Source of the DNA: Actinomadura sp. WMMA1423
Lineage (GTDB): Bacteria; Actinomycetota; Actinomycetes; Streptosporangiales; Streptosporangiaceae
NCBI RefSeq assembly: GCF_006547145.1
Contig: NZ_CP041244.1
Coordinates: forward strand, 62,001-126,000
Direction: 5' to 3'
DNA length: 64,000 nucleotides
This document shows positions 1 to 9,788 of the stretch, one piece after another. The notes beneath the pieces are model-generated. The model made no database searches. It saw only the letters and a program-made list of their open reading frames with translations, and was not told the DNA's origin. Numbering within the stretch: the first letter of the stretch is position 1; each line of letters opens with the position of its first letter. The translations under genes and the position numbers were made by a program.

Positions 1-444
1 ACCTACGTGGTGATCGCGCACGACCTGTCGGTCGTCCGGCACATCTCCGACCGCGTCGCCGTCATGTACCTCGGCAAGATCGTCGAGGTGGCGGACCGGG
101 CGGACCTGTACGAGCGGCCCATGCACCCCTACACCAACGCGCTGCTGTCGGCGGTGCCGATCCCGGACCCGAGCGAGCGCGCCGGCCGCAAGCGGATCCG
201 GCTGCAGGGCGACGTGCCGAGCCCGCTCGACCCGCCGCCCGCCTGCCGCTTCCACACCCGCTGCTGGAAGGCGCAGGACATCTGCAAGCAGGTCGAGCCG
301 CCGCTGGTCGAGCTCAGCCCGGGCCACCAGGCCGCCTGCCACTTCCCGGAGAACACCACGGTTAGCGCGACCGACGCGGTCGCCAAGGCCGCGGTGGCGC
401 CCGCCGCCCCGGTCCCGGCCGAGGACCCGGAGCCCGCGGAGTAG
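1..444 (+). CDS. Oligo/dipeptide ABC transporter ATP-binding protein, C-terminal part
   Basis: This is the 3' end of an ATPase that powers a peptide/nickel-type (Opp/Dpp) importer on the cytoplasmic face of the membrane. The frame is open from base 1, so the start and the Walker motifs lie outside the window. Visible are the H-loop region ([20 protein letters not shown]) and then the oligopeptide_HPY C-terminal domain. That domain includes the [16 protein letters not shown] segment and a cysteine-bearing stretch (CRFHTRC, later ICKQ and AACHF), as in DppD/DppF/OppF. The last ~30 residues are an Ala/Pro-rich tail. The upstream permease genes are not in view. It converges on the FtsX-type permease gene, with a hairpin between them. 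The family is clear; the exact substrate is not. Confidence 0.9.
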   Translation, partial: TYVVIAHDLSVVRHISDRVAVMYLGKIVEVADRADLYERPMHPYTNALLSAVPIPDPSERAGRKRIRLQGDVPSPLDPPPACRFHTRCWKAQDICKQVEPPLVELSPGHQAACHFPENTTVSATDAVAKAAVAPAAPVPAEDPEPAE

Positions 445-494
445 CGCCGTGGCCGGCGCATGAGCGCGCCCCGCACCAGAGGGAAGCCTCACGC

Positions 495-539
495 ATGAGG
501 AAGGCCCGGCCCCCGCGAGGGGGACCGGGCCTTCCTCAT
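495..539. terminator. Bidirectional hairpin terminator
   Basis: The 15-nt arms at 495-509 and 525-539 are perfect inverted repeats (ATGAGGAAGGCCCGG and its complement). An inner C5/G5 stem closes on a GCGA tetraloop. It lies between two convergent genes, so it probably serves both strands. Confidence 0.85.
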
Positions 540-555
540 GGGCGCCCGCTCCGGA

Positions 556-3057
556 CTACTCGGTGGAGATCGCCTTGAGGACGTCCATGCGGCCCGCGCG
601 CCACGCCGGCCAGAGGGCCGCCAGGACGCCGATGACCACGGCCACCAGCAGGTAGACCACCAGGGTCCCGTACGGGATGGACAGGACGCCGAGGCCCTCG
701 TCGGCGAGCGCGTTCTGCAGCGCCGCGCCGAACGCCACCCCGATGCCCATCCCGAGCAGCGCGCCGAAGAGCGCGATCATGATGGACTCCAGCCGGATCA
801 TGCGGCGCAGCTGCCGGCGGGAGATGCCGATCGCGCGCAGCAGCCCGATCTCCCGGGTCCGCTCGATCACCGACAGCGCCAGGGTGTTGATCACTCCCAC
901 GGCCGCGATGATGACGGACATCACCAGCAGGATCGTCAGGAACGTCACGAACCCGTCGACCTGCTTGCGGGCATCGGCCTTCAGCGACGCCTGGTCGGAG
1001 ACCTTCAGGTTCGGGTAGGCCTTCAGCGTCGACTCGAGCGCGCTCTTCGTCGCCGCCGACGGCGCCGAGGCGTCGACCACGATCGCGGCCACGGACGGAG
1101 TCACGGTGTGCCGCAGGTGCGCCTGCTGGGAGATGAGGCGGGGGCCGATCAGATCGCTCCTGGCGTACACGCCCGTCAGCGTCAGCCGCTCGGTGCGCCC
1201 GTCGGTGAACTGCACCGGGACCGCCGCCCCGACCTTCCAGCCGCGTGCCTTCGCGGTGGCCTCGTCCACCATGATCCCGGAGTCGCCGATGGCGGTGCCA
1301 CCGGAGACCATCTTCAGCCGGGCGGCCTTGGCGATCACCGCGACGTCACCGGCCATGTACCAGGCCCGCTTGTCGTTGATCTTCGCGTCGCCCTCGTAGG
1401 TGGGGGACGCGGAGACCACTCCGGGCGTCGCCCCGACCTTGCGCGCCGCGTCGGCGCTGATGCCGCCCGCGCCCTCGACCTCGACGAGGTAGTCGGCCCC
1501 GAACTGCGCGTCGACCTGCTCGTCCACCGAGGCCCGCATCGTCGCGCCCATCACGTTGACCGTGGTGATGAGCGCCAGCCCGATCATGAGCGCCGAGGCG
1601 GTCGCGGCGGTGCGGCGCGGGTTGCGCAGCGCGTTCTGCCGCGCGAGCCGGCCCGGGGAGCGCAGCAGCCGGGCGAACGGCGCGCCGAGCACCTTCATCA
1701 CGGGGACGCTGATCACCGGGGCGAGCATCGTGACGCCGATGAAGACACCGAACGCGCCCGCGCCCACCGGGATCGCCGGGTTGCCGCCGCCCCCGGCCAG
1801 GCCCACGGCGATGAGGGCCGCCCCGACCAGGGTGAGCAGCGAGCCGAGCGCGACCCGGATCCGCAGCGACCGCTGCGGCAGCGCCACGTCGTCGCGCATG
1901 GCAGCCACCGGCGGGATCTTGGCGGCGCGGCGGGCCGGGAAGTAGGCCGACACGACCGTCACCACGATGCCCACCGCGTACGACCAGATGACCGGCCACA
2001 CGGTGAATGTCAGCCCGCCCTGCCCGGCATCGCCCATCTGCGTCTGCAGCAGGGACGCCAGTCCCGCGCCGGCCGCGAGGCCGAGGGTGGAGCCGACCAC
2101 GCCGACCGCGACGGCCTCACCGATCACCGCGCGGGTCACCTGCCCCCGGGCCGCGCCGATCGCGCGCAGCAGCGCCAGCTCGCGGGTCCGCTGCGCGACC
2201 AGCATCGAGAACGTGTTGAAGATGATGAAGGACCCGACGAAGATCGAGATGAGCGCGAACACGAGCAGGAACGTGCGGAAGAAGCTCATCATCGCCGCGA
2301 TGTCGCTCTTGGACTCCTCGCGGAGCTTCTCGCCGGTGACGGCCTCCAGGTTCTGCGGCAGGGCCTTGGCGACCCGGTCGCGCAGCTCGGCCTGGGACGG
2401 GCCGGAGGAGCCCATCTCGATGTCGCTGAAGTAGCCGGGCTTCAGCATCAGCCGCTGCGCGGTCGCGGTGTCGAATCCGGTGAGGGTCGCCCCCATCAGG
2501 TTCCCGGCGTCGACGAGCCCGACGATCCGCATCCGGGCCGGCGGCCCCGCGGTGATGACCTGGGTGGTGTCGCCGACCCCGAGCTTGCCCTTCTCGGCGG
2601 TCTTGGAGTCGATGACGATCTCGTCCGGCCCCTGCGGGGCGTGGCCCGACGACAGGTCGTAGGTGCCGCCCGTCGTCCAGTTCGTCCCAATCTGAGGCGG
2701 ACCGTTCTGCGCCGTCCCGACGATCTTCCCGTCCTTGCCGACGACGGCCGCGTACCCGCTGACGTTGCCCTTGGGGTCCTTGACACCGTCGATGCCCTGC
2801 AGGGTCTTCAGCACGGTCGCCGGCACGGGCTGCGACGGCGTCCCGTCGTCGCCGCCGTCGACGACCTTCTTGGCCCGCACGTCGACGGCCACGTTCGTGC
2901 CGATCCGGCTGAACAGGTCGTCGAACTGCTTGTTCATGCTGTCGGTGAAGATCAGCGTGCCGGCCACGAACGCGACGCCGAGGATGACCGCGACGGCCGT
3001 CAGCACCAGCCTGATCTTGTGCGCCGCGAGGTTGCGGAGCGTGACCTTGCCCATCAT
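556..3057 (-). CDS. FtsX/MacB-type ABC transporter permease
   Basis: This is an ~833-residue membrane subunit of a LolCDE/MacB-like exporter (lipoproteins, peptides or antibiotics). It starts MMGKVTLRNLAAHK with an N-terminal membrane segment. A large extracytoplasmic region follows, then a first FtsX domain (TMs around AMMSFFRTFLLVFALISIFV). A second copy of the same arrangement ends near the C-terminus (LLRAIGISRRQLRRM, then two membrane segments). The duplicated FtsX architecture with two extracellular regions is typical of actinobacterial 8-10 TM permeases. The ATG at 3057 overlaps the ATPase stop (ATGA), so the two are translationally coupled. A NarL-type two-component system lies upstream on the same strand and may control it. 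The substrate is unknown. Confidence 0.92.
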   Translation of the reverse strand: MMGKVTLRNLAAHKIRLVLTAVAVILGVAFVAGTLIFTDSMNKQFDDLFSRIGTNVAVDVRAKKVVDGGDDGTPSQPVPATVLKTLQGIDGVKDPKGNVSGYAAVVGKDGKIVGTAQNGPPQIGTNWTTGGTYDLSSGHAPQGPDEIVIDSKTAEKGKLGVGDTTQVITAGPPARMRIVGLVDAGNLMGATLTGFDTATAQRLMLKPGYFSDIEMGSSGPSQAELRDRVAKALPQNLEAVTGEKLREESKSDIAAMMSFFRTFLLVFALISIFVGSFIIFNTFSMLVAQRTRELALLRAIGAARGQVTRAVIGEAVAVGVVGSTLGLAAGAGLASLLQTQMGDAGQGGLTFTVWPVIWSYAVGIVVTVVSAYFPARRAAKIPPVAAMRDDVALPQRSLRIRVALGSLLTLVGAALIAVGLAGGGGNPAIPVGAGAFGVFIGVTMLAPVISVPVMKVLGAPFARLLRSPGRLARQNALRNPRRTAATASALMIGLALITTVNVMGATMRASVDEQVDAQFGADYLVEVEGAGGISADAARKVGATPGVVSASPTYEGDAKINDKRAWYMAGDVAVIAKAARLKMVSGGTAIGDSGIMVDEATAKARGWKVGAAVPVQFTDGRTERLTLTGVYARSDLIGPRLISQQAHLRHTVTPSVAAIVVDASAPSAATKSALESTLKAYPNLKVSDQASLKADARKQVDGFVTFLTILLVMSVIIAAVGVINTLALSVIERTREIGLLRAIGISRRQLRRMIRLESIMIALFGALLGMGIGVAFGAALQNALADEGLGVLSIPYGTLVVYLLVAVVIGVLAALWPAWRAGRMDVLKAISTE

Positions 3058-3884
3058 CGCGCCGACACCCCGGATTCGGGCGTGGCCGCGAGACGGGTGT
3101 TGTGACCGCCGGCGTCGAAGCCCTTCATGCGCTCCAGCACACGCTCGGCGGTCGGCTCGGTCATCGTGTCGACGATCTGCCCGTCGGACAGGAACAGCAC
3201 CTGGTCGGCGTAGGCGGCCGCGGACGGGTCGTGGGTGACCATCACGATGGTCTGCCCCATCCTCCGCACCGAGTCGCGCAGGAAGCCGAGGACCTCGGCG
3301 CCCGAGCGCGAGTCCAGGTTCCCGGTCGGCTCGTCGGCGAAGATGATCTCGGGGCGGGAGGCCAGGGCGCGGGCGCACGCCACCCGCTGCTGCTGGCCGC
3401 CCGACAGCTCGGTGGGGCGGTGCTTCAGCCGCGGCCGCAGCCCCACCGTCTCGATCACCTCGTCCAGCCACGCCTGGTCGGGCCTGCGCCCGGCGATGTC
3501 CATCGGAAGCGTGATGTTCTCCAGCGCCGTCAGCGTCGGCACCAGGTTGAACGCCTGGAAGATGAAGCCGATCTTGTCGCGGCGCAACCGGGTGAGCTGC
3601 TTGTCCTTGAGGCGGGTCAGCTCGGTGTCACCGATGAAGACCTGCCCCGAGTCCACCGAGTCCAGCCCCGCCATGCAGTGCATCAGCGTGGACTTGCCGG
3701 ATCCGGAGGGGCCCATGATCGCGGTGAAGCGGCCGCGGGGAATGCCGACGGTGACCCCGTCGAGCGCGACGACCTGGGCGTCGCCGCGCCCGTACACCTT
3801 CGCGATCTGCTGGGTCCGAGCGGCGAAGTCGCCCGCCCCGGGCGCGTGCGGCGCGCCGGCGGTCGATGGGGCGGTGTTCGTCAC
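3054..3884 (-). CDS. LolD/MacB-type ABC transporter ATP-binding protein
   Basis: This is a ~276-residue cytoplasmic ATPase partner of the FtsX-type permease directly downstream (ATGA overlap). It has Walker A GPSGSGKST, the Q-loop in GFIFQAFNLVPTLTA, signature LSGGQQQRVA, Walker B IIFADEPTGNLD and H-loop VMVTHD, all characteristic of the MacB/LolD subfamily. I chose the GTG at 3884 because a GGGAG ribosome site lies 6 nt upstream and the frame further up is low-complexity. The first ~25 residues are an Ala/Pro-rich extension. A TAGGGT hexamer ~70 nt upstream is a candidate -10 box, which would give the pair its own promoter. Confidence 0.93.
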   Translation of the reverse strand: MTNTAPSTAGAPHAPGAGDFAARTQQIAKVYGRGDAQVVALDGVTVGIPRGRFTAIMGPSGSGKSTLMHCMAGLDSVDSGQVFIGDTELTRLKDKQLTRLRRDKIGFIFQAFNLVPTLTALENITLPMDIAGRRPDQAWLDEVIETVGLRPRLKHRPTELSGGQQQRVACARALASRPEIIFADEPTGNLDSRSGAEVLGFLRDSVRRMGQTIVMVTHDPSAAAYADQVLFLSDGQIVDTMTEPTAERVLERMKGFDAGGHNTRLAATPESGVSAR

Positions 3885-3956
3885 GTGAAACTCCCGTGGG
3901 TGAGTGAGCAGGGATGCGGCCGGACCGCGCCGTGCCCCCGGCGATCCGACTCTCAA

Positions 3957-3962
3957 AACCCT
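3957..3962 (-). promoter_or_regulatory. Candidate -10 box for the ABC exporter pair
   Basis: TAGGGT on the minus strand, ~72 nt upstream of the ATPase GTG. No clear -35 is visible. The 243-bp gap 3885-4127 also contains a small inverted repeat, CCTAC-CGGA-GTAGG, at 4046-4059. Confidence 0.4.
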
Positions 3963-4127
3963 AGAAGCCCGACAAACCCGTTTCCTGGACCCCAGGAACG
4001 GACTTGCCCGTCCACCCACGGCAGGAGAAGGGACCCCGCCGTCGTCCTACCGGAGTAGGCCTCCGTCGCCGAAAGCCGGGGACCGCTCAGGGAACGACCC
4101 TGAGGCCCGCTCCGCGGGCCCCGCGCG

Positions 4128-4808
4128 TCAGCTCTGGCCGGGCCTGCTCAGACCCGTCTCGTAGGCGTACACCACGGCCTGCACGCGGTCCCGGAGGCCC
4201 AGCTTCGCCAGGACGTTGCCGACGTGGGTCTTCACCGTGGTCTCGCTGACCACGAGCTCCGCCGCGATCTCCGCGTTGGACTGCCCGCGGGCCACGTGCG
4301 ACAGCACCTCGCGCTCCCGCTGGGTGAGGGTGTCGAGCCCCGGCGGGGGCGCCGAGTCGCGGACGGACGGGAGCCGGTTGGCGAACTTGTCGAGCAGGCG
4401 CCGCGTCACCGACGGCGCGACGATCGCGTCGCCCTCCGCCACGATCCGGATCGCCTGCACGAGGTCCTCCGGCGGCGAGTCCTTGAGCAGGAACCCGCTC
4501 GCGCCCGACCGGACCGCCTCGATCACGTACTCGTCCAGGTCGAAGGTGGTGAGGATCAGCACCTTGGGGTCGTGCGAGGCGGCGCCCTCCCGGATGATCC
4601 GGCGGGTCGCCTCGATGCCGTCCACCCCCGGCATCCGGATGTCCATCAGCACCACGTCCGGCAGGAGCGACCGGGTCATCTCCACCGCGGCGGCGCCGTC
4701 CCCGGCCTCGCCCACCACGGCGATGTCGGACTCCGCCTCCAGGATGAGCCGGAAACCCGTCCGCAGCAGCGGCTGGTCGTCGACTAGCAGCACCCGCACC
4801 GTGGTCAT
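4128..4808 (-). CDS. NarL/FixJ-family response regulator
   Basis: This is a 226-residue two-component response regulator. The N-terminal receiver domain (~1-120) shows the acidic start (LLVDDQPLL), the phosphoacceptor Asp in PDVVLMDIRMPG and the conserved Thr/Ser region VLILTTF. The C-terminal LuxR-type HTH (~150-215) reads LTQREREVLSHVARGQSNAEI with SETTVKTHVGNVLAKLGL. It lies 110 nt downstream of the histidine kinase on the same strand, so kinase and regulator are a cognate pair. The LolD/FtsX exporter 243 nt further down is the obvious candidate target, by analogy with other peptide- or antibiotic-responsive systems; that link is an inference. Confidence 0.94.
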   Translation of the reverse strand: MTTVRVLLVDDQPLLRTGFRLILEAESDIAVVGEAGDGAAAVEMTRSLLPDVVLMDIRMPGVDGIEATRRIIREGAASHDPKVLILTTFDLDEYVIEAVRSGASGFLLKDSPPEDLVQAIRIVAEGDAIVAPSVTRRLLDKFANRLPSVRDSAPPPGLDTLTQREREVLSHVARGQSNAEIAAELVVSETTVKTHVGNVLAKLGLRDRVQAVVYAYETGLSRPGQS

Positions 4809-4918
4809 CGGGCCGACACCGCCGGCCGCCGTCCAGGACCCTTCATCGCCCAGCTCCTCGCCCTCACCGGACCGCCGCGTCCGCGGCGCCCGTGCCCCAA
4901 CCTACGGCCTCGCACGGT

Positions 4919-6151
4919 TCACGGCTCCAGCGGGAACCGGGCCCGCACGCCGAACCCGCCGCCGACCCGCGGCCCGATCTTCAACTCGCCACCGTACAGC
5001 GCGACCCGCTCGTACATGCCGACCAGACCGTGGCCGGGATTGTCCCCGTTGCCGGCCATGAACGTCGACGTCCCGCGGCCGTCGTCCTCGATCTCGACCG
5101 TCAGGTCGCTGTCGCCGTAGTACAGCCGCACCCAGGCCCGGGCCTGCGGCCCCGCGTGCTTCAGCGTGTTCGTCAGCGCCTCCTGGATCAGCCGGAAGGC
5201 CGCGACGTCCACCCCCGGGGACGGCGGCCGCGCCTCGCCCTCCATCCACAGCTGCACCGACAGGCCCGTCTCCCGCACGTGCTCCAGCAGCTCGCCGAGG
5301 TCGCCGAGGCCCGGCTGCGGCGCCAGCTCCCGGCCCGGCCGCTCCGTGTCGCGGTCCGTGCGCAGCACGCCGACGATCCGCCGCATCTCGCTCAGCGCCG
5401 TCCGCCCGACCTCCTCGATCGTCGACATCGCCTCGCGCGCGCTGCCCGGGTCCCGGTCGATGATCCGGCGCGCGGCGCCCGCCTGCACCGTCATCACGCT
5501 CACGTGGTGCGCGACGACGTCGTGCAGCTCCCGCGCGATCCGGGACCGCTCCTCGACCCGGGCGGCGCGCGCGTCGGTGCCGCGCGCCCGCTCGAGCCGG
5601 GCGGCCCGGTCCTCCAGCTCGGCGAAGTACGCCCGGCGCAGCCGCAGGTTGCGGCCGAGCACCCACACGCCGATCAGCAGCGCGCAGTCGGTGATCAGCA
5701 CCTCCGGGGCCGCCTCCACCGGCAGCACCAGCAGGTACGTGAGGAAGTAGACGAACGCCGTCACGCCGCCGAGCGCGCTCTGCGCCAGCCCCCGGTGCGC
5801 GGCCACGCTGTAGACGGCCATGAGGAACGCCACGACGTCCGGCACCGAGGGCGGGTAGTGCGCCGCCGCCATCACCAGCTCGCCGCCGATGATGACCAGC
5901 AGCACCGGCATCGGGTGGCGGCGGCGCCACGTCAGCGCCATCGTCACCGCGACGACGAGGAGCCCGTTCCAGACGTCCGGGGAACGGAAGCCGTCGTAGC
6001 CGTCGCCGGCGGGCAGCTCCTCCAGGAACAGCTGCGGCAGCCCCACCGCCAGCAGGCCCACCGCGAGCAGCGCGTCGGCCGCCATCGGCCGCGCCTGCAG
6101 CCAGGCACGGAAGGCGTGGAGACCACGGATGCGGGGTGACACGACACTCAC
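4919..6151 (-). CDS. Two-component sensor histidine kinase (HisKA_3 type)
   Basis: This is a ~410-residue membrane sensor kinase. The N-terminal half has about five hydrophobic segments, for example LLAVGLLAVGLPQLF, LLVVAVTMALTW and FVYFLTYLLVLPV. A short coiled stretch follows, then the HisKA_3 dimerisation helix with the phosphorylated His in RIARELHDVVAHHVS. The HATPase domain contains the N-box IQEALTNTLKHAG and the G1 box VEIEDDGRG. This is the kinase class that pairs with NarL-type regulators, and the next gene down is one. The start is uncertain: GTG at 6151 or GTG at 6142. Neither has a strong ribosome site. Confidence 0.92.
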   Translation of the reverse strand: MSVVSPRIRGLHAFRAWLQARPMAADALLAVGLLAVGLPQLFLEELPAGDGYDGFRSPDVWNGLLVVAVTMALTWRRRHPMPVLLVIIGGELVMAAAHYPPSVPDVVAFLMAVYSVAAHRGLAQSALGGVTAFVYFLTYLLVLPVEAAPEVLITDCALLIGVWVLGRNLRLRRAYFAELEDRAARLERARGTDARAARVEERSRIARELHDVVAHHVSVMTVQAGAARRIIDRDPGSAREAMSTIEEVGRTALSEMRRIVGVLRTDRDTERPGRELAPQPGLGDLGELLEHVRETGLSVQLWMEGEARPPSPGVDVAAFRLIQEALTNTLKHAGPQARAWVRLYYGDSDLTVEIEDDGRGTSTFMAGNGDNPGHGLVGMYERVALYGGELKIGPRVGGGFGVRARFPLEP

Positions 6152-6237
6152 CCTAGGAGGCCGCAGCAGGTCCCGACCCCTCCTGGACGCGGATCCGCCG
6201 TCCTCCCCAAGGATGACCCGGCCGCGCCGGGGGGCCT

Positions 6238-7221
<984 letters not shown>

Positions 7222-7346
7222 GGCACAGCACACTAGGCGACACCGCCGACGGAAATCCCGCATCCGCCGCCGTGCCCGCCGCCGTATCCGCCGGGGGGCG
7301 CGTCGGGCGCGGCGGCGCCCGCGGTCGGACGGCGCCGCCGGGGCCG

Positions 7347-7352
7347 TAGCAT
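7347..7352 (+). promoter_or_regulatory. -10 box of a leaderless promoter (site-2 protease)
   Basis: TAGCAT ends 7 nt before the GTG start at 7360, so transcription should begin at or next to the start codon. Confidence 0.6.
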
Positions 7353-7359
7353 CGGGGGC

Positions 7360-8541
7360 GTGACACAAAGCGCGCCCCCGACCGAGGACAGGACCCCGGC
7401 CGGCGGCTCCGGGCCCGACGACGACCGCACCGGCCGCCCCGGCCTCCTCATGGGCCGGCTGTTCGGCGTGCCCGTCTACGTCTCGCCCAGCTGGTTCCTG
7501 GTCGCGGCCCTCGTCACCGTGATGTTCGAGGGCCAGGTCGACGGCGTCGTCGACCGCCCGCTGAGCTACCTGGTCGCCTTCACCTACGCCGTCCTGCTGT
7601 ACGGCTCGGTGTTCGTCCACGAGCTGAGCCACGCCGTCACCGCCCGTGCCTTCGGGCTCCCGGTCCGCTCCGTCACCCTCCACATCCTCGGCGGGGAGAC
7701 CTCCATCGAGCGCGAGGCCCCCACCCCCGGCCGCGAGTTCCTGATCGCCTTCGCCGGGCCCCTGGTCAACCTCGTCCTCGCCGGGCTCGGCCTGCTCGCC
7801 CACGCCGTCGTGCCGATGCCGGACGTCGCGCTGCTGCTCGTCGAGGCGCTCACCTTCGCCAACCTGCTGGTCGGCCTGTTCAACCTCCTGCCCGGCCTCC
7901 CGCTCGACGGCGGCCGCCTGGTGCGCGCCGTCGTCTGGAAGGTCACCGGCCGCAGCCGCAACGGCGCCGTCTTCGCGGGCTGGGTGGGCCGCGGCGTCGC
8001 CATCGCCTGCCTGGTCGCCGGCGCCTACCTCGCCACCTACGACACCGGCGAGGGCGGCGGCATCGGCTGGCTCGCCCTGCTCTGGTCGGCCCTCGTCGCC
8101 TCCTTCATCTGGGTGGGCGCCACGCAGTCCATCCGCGCCGAGCGCGTCCGCGACCGCATCCCGCTGCTGTCGGCGCGGCGCCTGGCCCGCCGCGCCACCC
8201 TGGTGACCCCCGACGTCCCGCTCGCCGAGGCCGTCCGCCGCGCCCGCGAGGACCACGCCGGCGCCATCGTCATCGCCGACCACGACGGCAGGCCCCTCGG
8301 CCTCGTCAGCGAGAAGGCCGTCACCGCCACCCCCGAGCACCGCCGCCCGTGGGTCAGCGCCGGCGACCTGTCGCGCGGCGTCGACGACGGCCTCACCCTG
8401 CCCGCCGACATCTCCGGCGAGGACCTCGTCGAGGCGCTGCGCCGCGCGCCCGCCTCGGAGTACCTGCTCGTCGAGCCCGGCGGCGGCGTCTACGGCGTCC
8501 TCGCGGTCGCCGACGTCGACCGCGCCTTCACCGGGATCTGA
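7360..8541 (+). CDS. Site-2 protease family zinc metalloprotease with CBS domains
   Basis: This is a 393-residue intramembrane protease of the Rip3/SpoIVFB class, which cuts membrane-bound anti-sigma factors or similar substrates. Hydrophobic segments begin near residue 40. The zinc motif HELSH (His87, Glu88, His91) follows a membrane helix, and the third ligand is the Asp of GLPLDGGRLVRA (about residue 182). Membrane helices continue to about residue 255. The C-terminal ~120 residues hold two CBS-like units (ATLVTPDVPLAEAVRRARED; SEYLLVEPGGGVYGVLAVAD) that could bind adenosyl ligands. No anti-sigma factor is adjacent, so the substrate cannot be guessed. The GTG start is set by a -10 box 7 nt upstream. 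Confidence 0.9.
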   Translation: MTQSAPPTEDRTPAGGSGPDDDRTGRPGLLMGRLFGVPVYVSPSWFLVAALVTVMFEGQVDGVVDRPLSYLVAFTYAVLLYGSVFVHELSHAVTARAFGLPVRSVTLHILGGETSIEREAPTPGREFLIAFAGPLVNLVLAGLGLLAHAVVPMPDVALLLVEALTFANLLVGLFNLLPGLPLDGGRLVRAVVWKVTGRSRNGAVFAGWVGRGVAIACLVAGAYLATYDTGEGGGIGWLALLWSALVASFIWVGATQSIRAERVRDRIPLLSARRLARRATLVTPDVPLAEAVRRAREDHAGAIVIADHDGRPLGLVSEKAVTATPEHRRPWVSAGDLSRGVDDGLTLPADISGEDLVEALRRAPASEYLLVEPGGGVYGVLAVADVDRAFTGI

Positions 8542-8590
8542 CCGGCCCGCGCCCGCCCTCGCGGCGGACCGACCTGCCCGCGCCCGCCGC

Positions 8591-8596
8591 TAGCCT
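8591..8596 (+). promoter_or_regulatory. -10 box of a leaderless promoter (trmI)
   Basis: TAGCCT lies 8 nt before the ATG at 8605, with no ribosome site between them. Confidence 0.55.
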
Positions 8597-8604
8597 TGAC
8601 CTCC

Positions 8605-9543
8605 ATGAGCGAACCCCAGCCGAACGGCTCCGCACCGTCGCCCGGCCGCATCCCGCACGGCCCCTTCCGCCCCGGCGACCAGGTTCAGCTCACCGACCCC
8701 AAGGGCCGGATCAACACCATCACCCTCCAGCCCGGCAAGGTCTACCACTCGCACAAGGGGTCGGTCCCGCACGACGAGATGATCGGCAGCCCCGAGGGGA
8801 GCGTCTTCCGCTCCAGCGGCGGCACCGAGTACCTGGCCTTCCGCCCCCTGCTCGCCGACTTCACCCTCCGCATGCCGCGCGGCGCCGCCGTGGTCTACCC
8901 CAAGGACGCCGCCCAGATCGTCGCGATGGCCGACATCTTCCCCGGCGCCCGCGTCGTCGAGGCCGGCGCCGGGTCCGGGGCCCTGACCTGCTTCCTGCTG
9001 CGCGCCGTCGGGGAGCACGGCGTCGTGTCGTCCTACGAGCGCCGGCCCGACTTCGCCGACATCGCGCGGGCCAACGTCGAGAAGTTCTTCGGCGGGCCCC
9101 ACCCCGCCTGGCGCCTCACCGTCGGCTCCCTGGAGGACGCGATCGCCGAGAGCGACGTCGACCGCGTCGTCCTCGACATGCTCGCCCCCTGGGAGACCCT
9201 CGACGCCGTCGCCAAGGCCCTCGTCCCGGGCGGCATGGTCTGCGCCTACGTCGCCACCACCACCCAGATGTCGCGCGTCGTCGAGGACCTGCGCTCCCAC
9301 GGCCGGTTCGCCGAACCCTACGCCTTCGAGACGATGCTGCGCTCCTGGCACGTCGACGGGCTCGCCGTCCGCCCCGACCACCGCATGGTGGGCCACACCG
9401 GCTTCCTCGTCACCGCCCGGCGGCTGGCCGACGGCGTCACCCCGCCCGCCCGCCGCCGGCGTCCGGCCAAGGGCGCCCGCCCCGCCCCCGGCGAGGCCGC
9501 GCCCGCGGGCGGCGCCGCGCCGGACGGCCCCGCAGAGGCCTAG
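8605..9543 (+). CDS. trmI: tRNA (adenine(58)-N1)-methyltransferase
   Basis: This ~312-residue enzyme makes m1A58 in the T-loop of tRNAs using S-adenosylmethionine. The N-terminal beta domain (PFRPGDQVQLTDPKGRINTI) is followed by the TrmI signature RPLLADFTLRMPRG and AAQIVAMADIFPG. The Rossmann fold has SAM motif I VVEAGAGSGALT, the acidic motif SSYERRPDFA and the catalytic-region motif VVLDMLAPWE. The C-terminal 40 residues are a low-complexity Ala/Pro/Arg tail. trmI lies just upstream of the proteasome ATPase in many actinobacteria, as it does here. The ATG at 8605 is favoured over the in-frame TTG at 8596 because of the -10 box. Confidence 0.95.
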   Translation: MSEPQPNGSAPSPGRIPHGPFRPGDQVQLTDPKGRINTITLQPGKVYHSHKGSVPHDEMIGSPEGSVFRSSGGTEYLAFRPLLADFTLRMPRGAAVVYPKDAAQIVAMADIFPGARVVEAGAGSGALTCFLLRAVGEHGVVSSYERRPDFADIARANVEKFFGGPHPAWRLTVGSLEDAIAESDVDRVVLDMLAPWETLDAVAKALVPGGMVCAYVATTTQMSRVVEDLRSHGRFAEPYAFETMLRSWHVDGLAVRPDHRMVGHTGFLVTARRLADGVTPPARRRRPAKGARPAPGEAAPAGGAAPDGPAEA

Positions 9544-9740
9544 ATCACATTCGGCCGGAGCCCATCCACCGGACTCGGCAAACGCCGTGCCACGACACGC
9601 CCGGTGCCCCGAACCCGCAGGTCCAGGGGTCGTAAGCCCCCGCCCCGCGGTACCTCCACGGGACCCCTGCCAACCCTCCCGGAAGACCCCCGCACGACAC
9701 GAACACCGAATGGGCAGGTTACGGAAGCCCTCCAGATAGG

Positions 9741-9746
9741 TAGGGT
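9741..9746 (+). promoter_or_regulatory. -10 box upstream of arc
   Basis: TAGGGT, predicted start near 9753, giving a ~36-nt leader that includes AGGAGG at 9774-9779. The rest of the 245-bp gap after trmI shows no other clear element. Confidence 0.5.
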
Positions 9747-9788
9747 CTCAGTAGGTCGTCGGCTCTCTTCGTGAGGAGGTGGCGGGGC

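Noticed and set aside
538..3105. Long open frame on the plus strand opposite the FtsX permease gene
   Set aside because: It is a GC-bias shadow: Asp/Arg/His-rich with no domain or ribosome site. The minus-strand protein is clearly an FtsX permease. Similar shadows opposite many genes were ignored.
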